Positions 8,735 to 16,824 of a DNA stretch of 64,000 nt are shown piece after piece. How positions within the stretch are numbered: the stretch's first letter is position 1; each line of letters starts with the position of its first letter. Location: positions 847,896-911,895 of the forward strand of contig NZ_LT985324.1 of NCBI RefSeq assembly GCF_900290275.1. Reading direction: 5' to 3'. The DNA comes from Prevotella merdae (lineage in GTDB: Bacteria; Bacteroidota; Bacteroidia; Bacteroidales; Bacteroidaceae). A program made the position numbers and the translations under genes. The notes under the pieces were generated by a model. It saw nothing but the letters and a program-made list of their open reading frames with translations, ran no database searches and was not told the origin of the DNA.

Positions 8735-8920
8735 TTAGAAGAAAATGTGACCTCTTAGCAATGACGGAATAGTCTTGGTACAGACTATACCAATGCCTCC
8801 GAGCGCCGGAACTGCTGGGACAAGTACGCTAGCTACTGCTGCGCAAGCACAGGCTACATGCACGGCTGTCATCACATTCTCACTGTTAACTACACTCTGT
8901 TTTCTCTTGTTCTTTCTCAT
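8735..8920 (-). CDS. Small hydrophobic partner protein, copy 2
   Basis: 61 residues starting MRKNKRKQ, chosen to match the paralogue at 3257-3442; a longer reading to 8974 lacks any counterpart. Hydrophobic Ala/Val-rich centre and the conserved tail CTKTIPSLLRGHIFF. It is the first gene behind the promoter at 9121-9152 and precedes the frameshifted large gene by 99 bases. Confidence 0.7.
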   Translation of the reverse strand: MRKNKRKQSVVNSENVMTAVHVACACAAVASVLVPAVPALGGIGIVCTKTIPSLLRGHIFF

Positions 8921-9057
8921 GAGTTGTTGGTTTTGTGTCAGCTTAAGCATGTATATATACCCACTCATTGCCAACGGGTTAGAAAAAATTAATTAAATAT
9001 AAATAGTAGAACCCAACGTTTCATGTATCCATACAACACAGATGTCGTTAATGTCAG

Positions 9058-9152
9058 CCATTCTGAATATCCTCAATATGTCAAAGAACTCTACAGTCTG
9101 TTACGACTGGATTTCTGATGCAAAATTACTCATTTATCCTTTAATGACCAAA
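9058..9152 (-). promoter_or_regulatory. Cassette 2 promoter and conserved 5' UTR element
   Basis: Minus strand: TTTG (9149-9152), 20 bases, TAATTTTG (9121-9128), a good Bacteroidetes promoter. About 31 bases downstream lies the block TCTTTGACATATTG...ATTCAGAATGG (9058-9090) shared with cassette 1. The leader to the start codon at 8920 is therefore about 195 bases, with a conserved element in it. A shared CCAACGGGTTA block also occurs just upstream of both small genes. Confidence 0.7.
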
Positions 9153-9283
9153 CATTCGAACAATAATATTGGTACCAGTTAAAGATATTTTCGGCACCAT
9201 TCACAACAACCATATAACAAAAGACTTGCCTATATATTATTTCAGTAGCAATAATTCGAAGTTGAAATCGATTTGATAGTACG

Positions 9284-9327
9284 ATAGCTCACTGGTGTCC
9301 ATAATTGACATGACCCCAGTGAGCTAT
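9284..9327. terminator. Isolated 12-bp hairpin in intergenic DNA
   Basis: ATAGCTCACTGG (9284-9295) and its exact complement (9316-9327) flank a 20-base loop, with T-rich sequence on the plus-strand side. It stands in a 655-base stretch (8921-9575) without a credible gene. It may be an orphan terminator or the trace of a lost element. Apart from the promoter/UTR, this hairpin and the small repeats near 9542-9605, nothing else is seen in that stretch. Confidence 0.45.
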
Positions 9328-9541
9328 TATATTTCTCTTTAGAACAGTGAACCAATCCAGTGGCCAAATGATATAGCCCAAGAGATGACAAATAGTGTCA
9401 TAACTAAGAAAAAAAGTATTTGTAGCAGATTTTCTTAATAATCGTAAGAAAAAACCAATATTAGAATCAGATTTAAGAATTATAGGTATAGCAACTAAGT
9501 AAGTAGCTTTCATTCAACAAGTTAACTATCTTATTTCGTTT

Positions 9542-9605
9542 TCGAAGTTATACTTCGAGCAATCTATGCTTTCTATCAAACGTATCTATGCTTTCTGGCA
9601 AACGT
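9542..9605. repeat. 22-bp direct repeat plus small hairpin
   Basis: Two units of ATCTATGCTTTCT..CAAACGT (9562-9583 and 9584-9605) differ at two bases. Just before them is TCGAAGT-TAT-ACTTCGA (9542-9558). They mark the 3' breakpoint of the truncated VOC gene. Confidence 0.6.
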
Positions 9606-9815
9606 ATTTTTGCTTGCTTTCAAATGTCGATATGATTGCAAGCAAATATAATTTAAATGTATTTTACTTTTCATACAGTCTGCCTTCCATGATTGGCGAT
9701 TCTCACGATAATGTTCGCTCACGATCTTCAAGCCCAACACTTCTGTATAGAACTGCTTTGATTGCTCATAGTCAGAGCAAATCACGGCTACATGATGTAT
9801 TTTGTTTAGTTTCAT
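9576..9815 (-). pseudogene. Truncated VOC (glyoxalase-like) gene
   Basis: The first ~47 residues (KLNKIHHVAVICSDYEQSKQFYTEVLGL...SEHYRENRQSWK) are a standard start of a vicinal-oxygen-chelate protein with its first metal His. Homology stops near 9674 and the rest of the reading is unrelated. The family is about 125-130 residues, so about two thirds is missing. It begins 5 bases after the yaaA stop, so it was probably the second gene of a yaaA-VOC operon. Confidence 0.7.
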
Positions 9816-9820
9816 ATATT

Positions 9821-10585
9821 TTATTTGATATATTCTCTTACGAAATGCGGATTGTTTGCATCGCCTAATTGTGGAGCGTATTCAAAGCCTTCGTAGCTGA
9901 AAGCGGAGAGCTCTTCGGGAGTGACGAGGCGGTTGTTAAGAATGAAGCGTACCATTGCTCCGCGGCACGACTTTGCCCAAACAGCTTGCATCTTCAGTCT
10001 GCCGTCTTTTTGGAGCACATAGAAGAGAGGCTGAATGACCGTCACCTCCTTACAAACCCTCTTCCAGTCGAACAGATGTTCATATTCCTCCGTGGATAGA
10101 TGCAGGAGGATGCCGTCGTCTGCCTTCACGCTATCTATTAGCACATCCGTCAGCCGGTCTTTCCAGAACTGATTAATGGGCTTGTCGTTTGTGGCTTCTA
10201 TCGTGACGCAATGCTCCATACGATAGGGCACAATGCCGTCCATAGGGCGAAGCAGACCATAGAGGAAACACGTTATCCAGAGATGCTTCTGGGCATACTC
10301 CAATGCCTCGTCGCTCAAGGTGTCGGCACGCAGATGCTTATATGCCTGCCCATTGTAGGCAAGCAGGGCAGGCATCTTCTCGGTTGCCATAAAGTTTTGA
10401 TAGCGTTTCCAGTTCTCTGCCGCTATCTTCTGGCTGCAATCAAGCTGTCGGGCCAAATCGTCCACGTCCATTCTTGCCATTTCCGCAGCCAAGGTGTCTG
10501 CCACGGTCTGGAAGAGTGGGGTGGAGATGGGCTTTCTGTTCGTCTTGCCGAACATTATCTTGGCGTTTGCTAATAATATCTGCAT
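9821..10585 (-). CDS. yaaA: YaaA / UPF0246 peroxide-stress protein
   Basis: 254 residues, full length for the family. Visible family signatures are MQILLANAKIMF at the start (family usually LISPAKTLD), RYQNF, ALLAYNGQAYKHLRADTLS, LWITCFLYGLLRPMDGIVPYRMEH and QAVWAKSCRGAMVRFILNN. In E. coli YaaA lowers free intracellular iron under hydrogen peroxide stress and binds DNA. Cytosolic. Followed directly by the truncated VOC gene. Confidence 0.9.
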   Translation of the reverse strand: MQILLANAKIMFGKTNRKPISTPLFQTVADTLAAEMARMDVDDLARQLDCSQKIAAENWKRYQNFMATEKMPALLAYNGQAYKHLRADTLSDEALEYAQKHLWITCFLYGLLRPMDGIVPYRMEHCVTIEATNDKPINQFWKDRLTDVLIDSVKADDGILLHLSTEEYEHLFDWKRVCKEVTVIQPLFYVLQKDGRLKMQAVWAKSCRGAMVRFILNNRLVTPEELSAFSYEGFEYAPQLGDANNPHFVREYIK

Positions 10586-10666
10586 GATTAGAAAATGATG
10601 ACCTTTTTCTTAAGATTCTTTCATAATAGAAGTTAAGCCAAATGCTTATATTACCTTTATTGCAGT

Positions 10667-11185
10667 TTATAATCCTTTGTACTTAAATATCTTGACCATA
10701 TCCTTGTCGCCACCCACGAGTTGACTGCATCGGTTCAGCATTCCGGTGTCTGAGAAACCGCATTTCTCCATGACCTTTCCAGATGCAGGATTTCCGGTGA
10801 AGTGGTCTGCCCAGATGTTTTCGAAATGCTTTACTTGGATGCAGTAGTCAAGCATCAGCTTCAAGGCTTCGGTGCAGATTCCCTTGTTCCAATAAGGCTT
10901 TCCTACCCAGTAGCCCACCTCGCAATCGTTTTCTCCGATAGGGATGTTGCTGGTTTCATGGGTGTAGTAGCCGATGCAGCCGATAGCCTCGCCTGTCTCT
11001 TTCAAAACAATTGCCCATGTCGTGTCATTATGGAAGTATGTCCGGATAATCTCCAGACTTTCTTCTACAGACTTATGTGCAGGCCATCCAGCACGAGGTC
11101 CTACGTCAGGGTCGGAGGCGTACTTGAAGAGCGCCTCTGCATCCGATTCTTGCCAATGGCGAAGTAAAATTCTTTCTGTTTCCAT
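10667..11185 (-). CDS. GNAT N-acetyltransferase, RimJ/RimL type
   Basis: 172 residues. It begins TERILLRHWQESDAEALFKYASDP, typical of RimJ/RimL-like acetyltransferases. EVGYWVGKPYWNKGICTEALKLML is the acetyl-CoA binding motif A, and NPASGKVMEKCGF is motif B. The acceptor is unknown (protein N-terminus or small molecule). The 293 bases between this gene and the AlkD-like gene hold no gene I can support. Confidence 0.85.
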   Translation of the reverse strand: METERILLRHWQESDAEALFKYASDPDVGPRAGWPAHKSVEESLEIIRTYFHNDTTWAIVLKETGEAIGCIGYYTHETSNIPIGENDCEVGYWVGKPYWNKGICTEALKLMLDYCIQVKHFENIWADHFTGNPASGKVMEKCGFSDTGMLNRCSQLVGGDKDMVKIFKYKGL

Positions 11186-11478
11186 CAGATTATATCAATG
11201 GTTGCAGTTATTTACTATGTGCGCTTACCCCAGCCAATCAGTAAAGATAAGTATACATTCGTGCACCTTCTCAAAGAATTTCCCTATCCGGCGCTTGATG
11301 CCCTTCCAATATATCCCATTCTTTTTAATGCTCATATACTTAGTTATTTATTTTGTTATCAATTCTTATGAAATACGCCATCAGCGCAATATATCTGCAA
11401 AAATACAAAAAAATATTCAGAAATGTGATTATAGGGATGGATATGTAGAAGTGTCTTGTGTCATAATTATTTTATCTT

Positions 11479-12225
11479 TCACTTCGTGACACGTTTTCTC
11501 GCCATGGCAGAGTTCAAATAAATTTGACTCTGCTCATTTGGCTTAACGAAAACCTTCAATGTCCGCAGATATTCCTTCTGCTCGGGCGTGATTCTGTAGC
11601 TCTCGATGGCCTTTTGGATGGTTTTGTTGTGCGTCCATGGAGCAAGGCGGCGTTGCTCAATGTAGGGAATCGCCTGGTCCCATTGCTTGGCAAGGGCGGT
11701 AGCGAAGAACCAGGCTACCATCATCTTTACGTAATACTCTTCGCTCCTTACAGAGGCTGGAATTTCAAGATATTCTGCCTTGAAGTCTTTATCCAGATAA
11801 TGCGACATGAGCATTCCTATTCCAAAGCGACAAGTATAGACGTGTGATGATTTACTCCAAGTCTTGATCTTCGCCAACAGCTCCTCCTTGTGTTTGGCAA
11901 ATACCTTCGGAGACATGATGTCGCAAACCGCCCAGTTGTCCACGAATGGCAGGAAGCGGTCTGTCAGACGGATGCATTCCTCGTAGTCCTTCACCTCGGA
12001 AATGAGTAGACCGTGAAGCATATTCTCATCGTAGTATTCGTGAGGAAGCAGCTGAAGGAATTCCTCGCATTCTGTCTCCTTTGTAAACTCTTTTGCGAAC
12101 TTGCGAAGCACGGGCACACGAATGCCTATGAAACTCTCCACAGGCACTCCCGGTGTCAGTTTGGCCTGGAAAGCAGCATACTGCTTATCCTGCATGGCGA
12201 ACAGCCGTTCTTGAAGTGAAGTCAT
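11479..12225 (-). CDS. DNA alkylation repair protein (AlkD-like HEAT repeats)
   Basis: 248 residues, all helical. PVLRKFAKEF, CIRLTDRFLPFVDNWAVCDIMSPK and YYVKMMVAWFFATALAKQWDQAI are conserved pieces of the AlkC/AlkD HEAT-like superfamily, which binds DNA and in AlkD excises alkylated bases. The WAVCD segment matches the conserved W-x-x-x-D region near the active site. Stand-alone gene on the minus strand. Confidence 0.85.
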   Translation of the reverse strand: MTSLQERLFAMQDKQYAAFQAKLTPGVPVESFIGIRVPVLRKFAKEFTKETECEEFLQLLPHEYYDENMLHGLLISEVKDYEECIRLTDRFLPFVDNWAVCDIMSPKVFAKHKEELLAKIKTWSKSSHVYTCRFGIGMLMSHYLDKDFKAEYLEIPASVRSEEYYVKMMVAWFFATALAKQWDQAIPYIEQRRLAPWTHNKTIQKAIESYRITPEQKEYLRTLKVFVKPNEQSQIYLNSAMARKRVTK

Positions 12226-12270
12226 ACGTTCTTTGCTTTATAATGCAACATAGAAGGAGTAATTGCCTCT

Positions 12271-13131
12271 TTATTCTGTAGGTTTCACCACAGCTCTCCA
12301 TTCCATAAACTGCTTGGTGGTTTCTCCGCTATGATGATCGAGGAAAAGACTGTGGGTGGTGTCGAGCGCAGCAATCGCCTGCATGTCCTCAGCATCAAGT
12401 TCGAAGTCGAAGAGGTTCAGATTCTCCTGCATTCGTTCCTTATGAACAGTCTTTGGGATGATGATTACGTCGCTTTGTAGCAGCCAGCGCAAGGCTACCT
12501 GTGCGGCAGTCTTGCCGTATTTCTCGCCAATCTGGGTGAGGGTAGGGTTGGTGAACAGTCCGTTCTGTCCTTCTGCCAAAGGAGCCCATGCCATGAGCTT
12601 GGTGCCAAACTCATCCATGAATTTTCGGGTCTCGTGCTGCTGGTTGAACACGTGTGTCTCCATCTGATTAACCATCGGTGCAATCTCCATGTTGGAAGCC
12701 AGGTCTATAAGATGATCAGGGAAGAAGTTGCTCACTCCGATGGCACGAACCTTTCCTGCCTTGTAAGCTTTTTCCAAGTCACGATAGGCACCATAGCGGT
12801 CGCAGTAAGGCTGGTGGAGGAGCATCAGGTCGATGTAGTCGGTCTGCAGTTTGCGCAGACTCTCATCGATGCTCTTCATAGTCTGTCCGTCGCCATAGTT
12901 GGAAGGCCAGACTTTGGAAACGAGGAAAATCTCATCACGATTCACACCGCTCTTCTTCCATGCGTTGCCCACGGCTTCCTCGTTGAGATAAGCCTGTGCC
13001 GTATCTATCATCCGATAGCCCACGCTGAGAGCATCCAGCACGCAACGCTCACACTCATCAGGTTCCACCTGATAAACACCATATCCCAGTTGCGGCATTT
13101 CCACGCCATTGCTTAACTTTATCTTCTTCAT
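12271..13131 (-). CDS. Aldo/keto reductase
   Basis: 286 residues. It shows the catalytic tetrad of the AKR superfamily: D and Y in MIDTAQAYLNEEAVG, K in FLVSKVWPSN and H in LMLLHQPYCD. The cofactor site is IIIPKTVHKERMQENLNLFDFELDAEDM. NADPH-dependent reduction of a carbonyl is expected; substrate unknown. It lies beside an AraC regulator with the remnant of a cupin gene between them, suggesting a once three-gene stress or detoxification cluster. Confidence 0.9.
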   Translation of the reverse strand: MKKIKLSNGVEMPQLGYGVYQVEPDECERCVLDALSVGYRMIDTAQAYLNEEAVGNAWKKSGVNRDEIFLVSKVWPSNYGDGQTMKSIDESLRKLQTDYIDLMLLHQPYCDRYGAYRDLEKAYKAGKVRAIGVSNFFPDHLIDLASNMEIAPMVNQMETHVFNQQHETRKFMDEFGTKLMAWAPLAEGQNGLFTNPTLTQIGEKYGKTAAQVALRWLLQSDVIIIPKTVHKERMQENLNLFDFELDAEDMQAIAALDTTHSLFLDHHSGETTKQFMEWRAVVKPTE

Positions 13132-13152
13132 ATTTGTAAAATCTTATAGTTG

Positions 13153-13251
13153 TTATTTTATCTTGTTATATTCCTCATCGCTCACAGCCTCCTGCCACTC
13201 GTTGGATGTGTTCTCGCCAGGTATTTCAAAGGCGAGGTGGGCAAATATGCT
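13153..13251 (-). pseudogene. C-terminal remnant of a cupin gene
   Basis: A 32-codon open stretch without its own start encodes IFAHLAFEIPGENTSNEW...EAVSDEEYNK and a stop, the characteristic end of small cupin proteins often paired with AraC and aldo/keto reductase genes. Everything upstream of it is gone and the AraC stop abuts the breakpoint. Deletion remnant. Confidence 0.6.
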
Positions 13252-13260
13252 TTATTATAT

Positions 13261-14151
13261 CTACGCTGTTTTGCGATACTCGCTTGGAGTCTTCCCTGTC
13301 TGAGCCTTGAAAAAGCGGACGAAGTGCTGAGGATATTCAAAGCCGAGGCGCTGGCTGACTTGCGTAATGGTTAAGGTTTCATCTACAAGTAGTTGGCGGG
13401 CTGCAGAAAGCAGTCGGTCGTTGATCAGACTCTTTGCGGTTCTGCCTGTCTCTGTCTTGACTAATTCACCGAAATATTTGGTAGAATAGCAGCATTTGTC
13501 GGCAAAGTAGGCTACGGTAGGCAGACCTTCATGCTCCGCCTTCTGGGCAATGTATTCATCGAGCAGAGTGATGAACTTCTTTACCACCGAATGATTAATC
13601 TCCTCGCGTGTGATAAACTGACGGTCGTAGAAGCGCAGACAATAGTTCAGCAGCAACTCGATGTTTGAAACGATGAGTTCACGCGAATGCTTGTCTATAG
13701 GATGCTGCAATTCCTGCTTAATCATTGTGAGCACATCACGGAAGATGTTTACCTCGGCAGCAGATAGATGTAGTGCTTCGTTGCTTGTATAGTCGAAGAA
13801 CTCATAGCGTGAGATGTTCTTGCCAAGCTGGGTGCGGTTGAGCAAGTCGGGATGGAAAGCCAATACCGTATATTTGGCAAACGGAACACCTGGAATGGGT
13901 TCAACCTTAATCGACTGTCCCGGAGCAAATGAGGTTACGGTCATCTCGTCAAAATCATATTCTGTTCTGCCGTATGACAATTTGCATCCCTTGTTTTCCT
14001 TCAGAAAGAGGGCGTAAAGTCCGTAGTGATGCACAGCCTCCTGTATAGGAGAGGCATTCTCCACACGCACAGCACTTACTAAGGGATGAAGCGTTTTTAC
14101 CCCTATGTAGTCGTTGAACTCCTGTATCGTATTAAAGAATAATTCCTTCAT
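13261..14151 (-). CDS. AraC-family transcriptional regulator
   Basis: 296 residues from MKELFFNTIQEFNDYIG at 14151. A 23-residue longer reading would run through the -7 box at 14180-14187, so the shorter start is chosen. The N-terminal ~170 residues form a cupin-like sensing domain. The C-terminal ~100 residues carry two helix-turn-helices (KSLINDRLLSAARQLL, LTITQVSQRLGFEYPQHFVRFFKAQTGKTPSEYRK). It probably controls the adjacent aldo/keto reductase and formerly the cupin gene. Confidence 0.85.
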   Translation of the reverse strand: MKELFFNTIQEFNDYIGVKTLHPLVSAVRVENASPIQEAVHHYGLYALFLKENKGCKLSYGRTEYDFDEMTVTSFAPGQSIKVEPIPGVPFAKYTVLAFHPDLLNRTQLGKNISRYEFFDYTSNEALHLSAAEVNIFRDVLTMIKQELQHPIDKHSRELIVSNIELLLNYCLRFYDRQFITREEINHSVVKKFITLLDEYIAQKAEHEGLPTVAYFADKCCYSTKYFGELVKTETGRTAKSLINDRLLSAARQLLVDETLTITQVSQRLGFEYPQHFVRFFKAQTGKTPSEYRKTA

Positions 14152-14179
14152 AATCCTATGCTTTAACATTTCTTGGGTG

Positions 14180-14253
14180 CAAAGATAATGCAAATGAGCG
14201 CAATGAAAGCTTGCTTTCAAATTGCCGAGTGCAGCTTATCTTCTGCAAAGATA
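14180..14253 (-). promoter_or_regulatory. Tandem promoter with hairpin (repeat-element copy B)
   Basis: Two minus-strand TATCTTTG boxes (14246-14253 and 14180-14187) flank an inverted repeat GCAAT-GAAAGC-TT-GCTTTC-AA-ATTGC (14200-14225). The upper part reads TATCTTTGCAGAAGATAAGC then TGCACTCGGC. The same architecture and words occur on the plus strand at 41564-41640. It probably drives the AraC gene; the palindrome may be an operator. Confidence 0.6.
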
Positions 14254-14313
14254 CGCACATTCTCCTAATGAGCTTATACCTGGTTTTCGGAAGATGTTAC
14301 CATTATCGGAGAT

Positions 14314-14829
14314 TTATTCCATTCTGCCATATTTCATTTCTACGCCTTCCTTATCATATTGCTTGCGCTTGCCGGTTGGCGGCTCAGTAAGTGTGATGCG
14401 AACAACAGCCGTGCGCGATAGGGAACGGGCGATGCTCTGGTCGAAAGCATCCATGTGGTGAGGAAGGAAACGCTCACAGATTAGTCGGAGACCATGAATT
14501 TTCTCTGCTTCATCTGTCACGATTTCTGCCTTGCCGAATGCAATGGCTGATTTGAATTGCAGGGTGAAACTGCCGTCCTTCGGACCAATCGTAGGCGCAC
14601 AACGGGTTACGGCTGAAAGGCTGACCTCTGGATGAGCCTTGATTGCCTCCAACTTCTTGCCTTCCAAGGCACCATGAAAATACCAGTTCACATCATCATC
14701 TGATGCAAGTGAAAGAGGTAAACCGTAAGGTTTGCCGTCTTCGTCAATGAAACTTACTGTTACATATGGAGCCTTGTGCATTACTTCCAATGCCCATTGG
14801 CTATCCATTGCTCTTGATTTCTTTCTCAT
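14314..14829 (-). CDS. Pyridoxamine 5'-phosphate oxidase-like flavin protein
   Basis: 171 residues. ALEVMHKAPYVTVSFIDEDGKPYGLPLSL and WYFHGALEGKKLEAIKAHPEVSLSAV match the split-barrel FMN-binding family that includes Nim-type nitroimidazole reductases. The C-terminal half holds CERFLPHHMDAFDQSI and VVRITLTEPPTGKRK. Substrate unknown. It is separated from the upstream 222-residue gene by only 2 bases, so the two are co-translated. Confidence 0.85.
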   Translation of the reverse strand: MRKKSRAMDSQWALEVMHKAPYVTVSFIDEDGKPYGLPLSLASDDDVNWYFHGALEGKKLEAIKAHPEVSLSAVTRCAPTIGPKDGSFTLQFKSAIAFGKAEIVTDEAEKIHGLRLICERFLPHHMDAFDQSIARSLSRTAVVRITLTEPPTGKRKQYDKEGVEMKYGRME

Positions 14830-14831
14830 TT

Positions 14832-15500
14832 TTATCCAATTAATTTAATGATCTGTTTATCCGTAGCATCGGGCAGGATTTCTTTCAGATGTTCGAAAAT
14901 CCTCTGATAAGACTCTTCGGGAGTGCGGTTGCATTGGCAAGACTCCCTGCCATAGAGATCTTCGGGAGTATTGAGCAGCGACCAGCCCCAGCCATATTCA
15001 TGATTATGCTTGTCACGAGGATAGATGAAATCCTCGGTCACGATATAAGTCGCCATTTCCAGTCGGGTGAGATAACCGTCAAATTTGCTTCTCATTCCCT
15101 TACCCGTAAAACCGCAGGCTGCCCGAAGTTCTCTTGTGATGAGACTGCCAGATGATTGAAGCGTACTGAGAATGGCTCCTTCTATCGATTCATCATCTGG
15201 GCGAGGGAACTTGCTTCTTCTGTAGTTGCAGAAATCCGGCCACCATTCCTGGCTGATAAATCCCGCTTTCTTGTTGAAGAACTTTCCGTACAAACACGGC
15301 ATTTCCTGCACAATTTCGCCTTTCCATTTCCATAGCGGCCAGTCCCAGCCGCCTTCAGGAAGTCTTACGTAACCGCAGTCTTCCGCCACGATGTCTTCGG
15401 CAGAGAATCCTTCAATGCCACTATCAAGGAGAGGGAGGAAGCCGATCTTCTGAATCAGCTCCATCATGCCTGTTGCTGAATATATTTCTGGAAAATTCAT
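14832..15500 (-). CDS. AlkZ-related (YcaQ-like) winged-helix protein
   Basis: 222 residues. WDWPLWKWKGEIVQEMPCLYGKFF and the following ILSTLQSSGSLITRELRAACGFTGKGMRSKFDGYLTRLEMATYIVTEDF look like a winged-helix segment of proteins annotated as AlkZ-related, the superfamily of interstrand-crosslink glycosylases. It is shorter than true AlkZ (about 370 residues) and the QxQ catalytic motif is not seen, so catalysis is doubtful. Directly upstream of the PNPOx-like gene. Confidence 0.5.
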   Translation of the reverse strand: MNFPEIYSATGMMELIQKIGFLPLLDSGIEGFSAEDIVAEDCGYVRLPEGGWDWPLWKWKGEIVQEMPCLYGKFFNKKAGFISQEWWPDFCNYRRSKFPRPDDESIEGAILSTLQSSGSLITRELRAACGFTGKGMRSKFDGYLTRLEMATYIVTEDFIYPRDKHNHEYGWGWSLLNTPEDLYGRESCQCNRTPEESYQRIFEHLKEILPDATDKQIIKLIG

Positions 15501-15512
15501 AAGCTTCGTTCT

Positions 15513-15752
15513 TTATATTTTTATCAATTCATTTAGTTTATCCTCTCTGATAATCTTCGGCTGAGCCTTGCCAGCGAGAATTAGAATCTTCTTGCCGTTA
15601 CGATAAATATGAAGCTGTCGTGAGCGAACCACGGCTGTCAGCTCCTCATCATTCTGCATGTCTTTCCAGATAGGATAATATATTCCCCCAGGTTCAAACA
15701 ACTTCTTTTGAAGATGCGAACAGAGGTTTGTTGTATCAATAGTTATTGCCAT
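15513..15752 (-). CDS. Short hypothetical protein
   Basis: 79 residues with no recognised domain. It reads like the start of a larger protein (VVRSRQLHIYRNGKKILILAGKAQPKII, then a short tail), so it may be truncated. It is 12 bases upstream of the AlkZ-related gene on the same strand. Low-information call. Confidence 0.45.
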   Translation of the reverse strand: MAITIDTTNLCSHLQKKLFEPGGIYYPIWKDMQNDEELTAVVRSRQLHIYRNGKKILILAGKAQPKIIREDKLNELIKI

Positions 15753-15774
15753 ATTTTCTTCAAACTATTAGTTT

Positions 15775-16053
15775 TCAAAGATTTATGTGCAAATACGCCA
15801 TCAGCGCAATCTGTATCAGCAGAATGGCAGGAATGCCGTATTTGAATTTCTTGTGCATCGTCTTATGGTGCCAGACTTTCATTCCCATCCATGCCCCGAT
15901 GCTTCCTCCAAGTACAGCCAGCAACAAAAGCGTGGCTTCGGAAATGCGCCACTTGGCTTTCTTCGCCTTGTATTTGTCAATGCCATACATGATGAATGTA
16001 ACTGCATTGATGGCAAGGAGATAGTAGGCGAGGCAACTATGTAATGTGTTCAT
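15775..16053 (-). CDS. DUF1294 small membrane protein
   Basis: 92 residues from the ATG at 16053, whose first bases overlap the upstream esterase stop (ATGA). MNTLHSCLAYYLLAINAVTF is a first hydrophobic span. DKYKAKKAKWRISEATLLLLAVLGGSIGAWMGMKVWHHKT is the DUF1294 signature (D-K-x-x-A...R-I-x-E...GG-x-G-A...HKT). A C-terminal transmembrane span follows. Function unknown; inner membrane. Confidence 0.8.
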   Translation of the reverse strand: MNTLHSCLAYYLLAINAVTFIMYGIDKYKAKKAKWRISEATLLLLAVLGGSIGAWMGMKVWHHKTMHKKFKYGIPAILLIQIALMAYLHINL

Positions 16054-16658
16054 TCTTGTTCCTTTCTTGAAAACTCCATCAACATTTTCTGGGCAAGGGG
16101 AGCGTACCATGTCTTCACCTCTTGCTCTGTAGGCGTATGACCGCCTGGGAAATGGAAGGCTTGGTTGTAATGCTCCAGGAAGAGAGGGGAGAAGTGAGCC
16201 AGAGTGTCCTGCTCACCAAAAAGTCCCCACACACGATCCTTATAATATGGGTTGCAATGGTCAAACTGCACGGCTTCCAACTCCGCAAACTCCTCAATCA
16301 GCGCCTCATCTATAACCAATCGTTGATTGCCGTCTCTTCTTGGTGCCTTATATTCATGCTCGCCGATGCGTTCCTTCAGAAACTCCGTCATCATGAAATA
16401 CGGATTGCCCAGCAAGGCTGGGATGCCAACTGTAGGAGCAAGCATTTGGGCAAGGAAAGCTCCGCAACTGTTGCCCAAAAGCAAGTCGGGTTGTTCTTTG
16501 TCTATAATAGAACGTATTTCATTCAACGCCTTCTTGGGATGCAATGGCAAGTCGGGAGTCAGCACTATCGCCGTCCCCTCGAATGCCTCTATCAATGCCC
16601 TCGCCATCGGACAACTACCCGTGGCGAAGAATCCGTGTAGGAATAATATCTTCTTCAT
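16050..16658 (-). CDS. YqiA/YcfP-like alpha/beta-hydrolase
   Basis: 202 residues. FLHGFFATGSCPMARALIEAF opens an alpha/beta fold. LLLGNSCGAFLAQML is a nucleophile elbow of the YqiA type (G-x-S-x-G as GNSCG). WGLFGEQDTLAH supplies the acid and FPGGHTPTEQEV the catalytic His. Probably an esterase; substrate unknown. Overlaps the DUF1294 gene by 4 bases. Confidence 0.75.
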   Translation of the reverse strand: MKKILFLHGFFATGSCPMARALIEAFEGTAIVLTPDLPLHPKKALNEIRSIIDKEQPDLLLGNSCGAFLAQMLAPTVGIPALLGNPYFMMTEFLKERIGEHEYKAPRRDGNQRLVIDEALIEEFAELEAVQFDHCNPYYKDRVWGLFGEQDTLAHFSPLFLEHYNQAFHFPGGHTPTEQEVKTWYAPLAQKMLMEFSRKEQE

Positions 16659-16682
16659 GCTCTAATCTTAGTTTCACCTTAC

Positions 16683-16728
16683 TTCTTCGCGACTCGGCCA
16701 TTCAAGCGAGCTTGATGGTTCTCGCTCC
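16683..16728. repeat. REP-like palindromic repeat, copy 1
   Basis: About 46 bp beginning CTTCTTCGCGACTCGGCCAT and containing the palindrome TCAAGCGAGCTTGA. The same sequence with three or four changes lies at 40502-40546 inside the second WYL gene. Here it lies between the esterase start and its -7 box, in the 5' UTR. Confidence 0.75.
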
Positions 16729-16763
16729 TCCGTCGGTTAAATCTCTTGTTTTGCTTTCAACTA

Positions 16764-16771
16764 CAAAGATA
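16764..16771 (-). promoter_or_regulatory. Candidate -7 box for the esterase/DUF1294 operon
   Basis: Minus-strand TATCTTTG about 106 bases upstream of the esterase start. No clear TTTG is seen 19-20 bases further upstream, so the call is tentative. Confidence 0.4.
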
Positions 16772-16824
16772 CAAACTAAATTCAGAAATGGATTAATATT
16801 ATAAAGAGTATGAAACTTAAAATA

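Noticed and set aside
9289..9513. 74-residue minus-strand open frame
   Set aside because: It covers the 12-bp hairpin, has no motif, no promoter and unlikely composition; treated as non-coding.
11225..11335. 36-residue minus-strand frame (MSIKKNGIYWKGIKRR...)
   Set aside because: Basic and plausible in composition, but with no promoter, no recognised relative and very short; not enough to call a gene.
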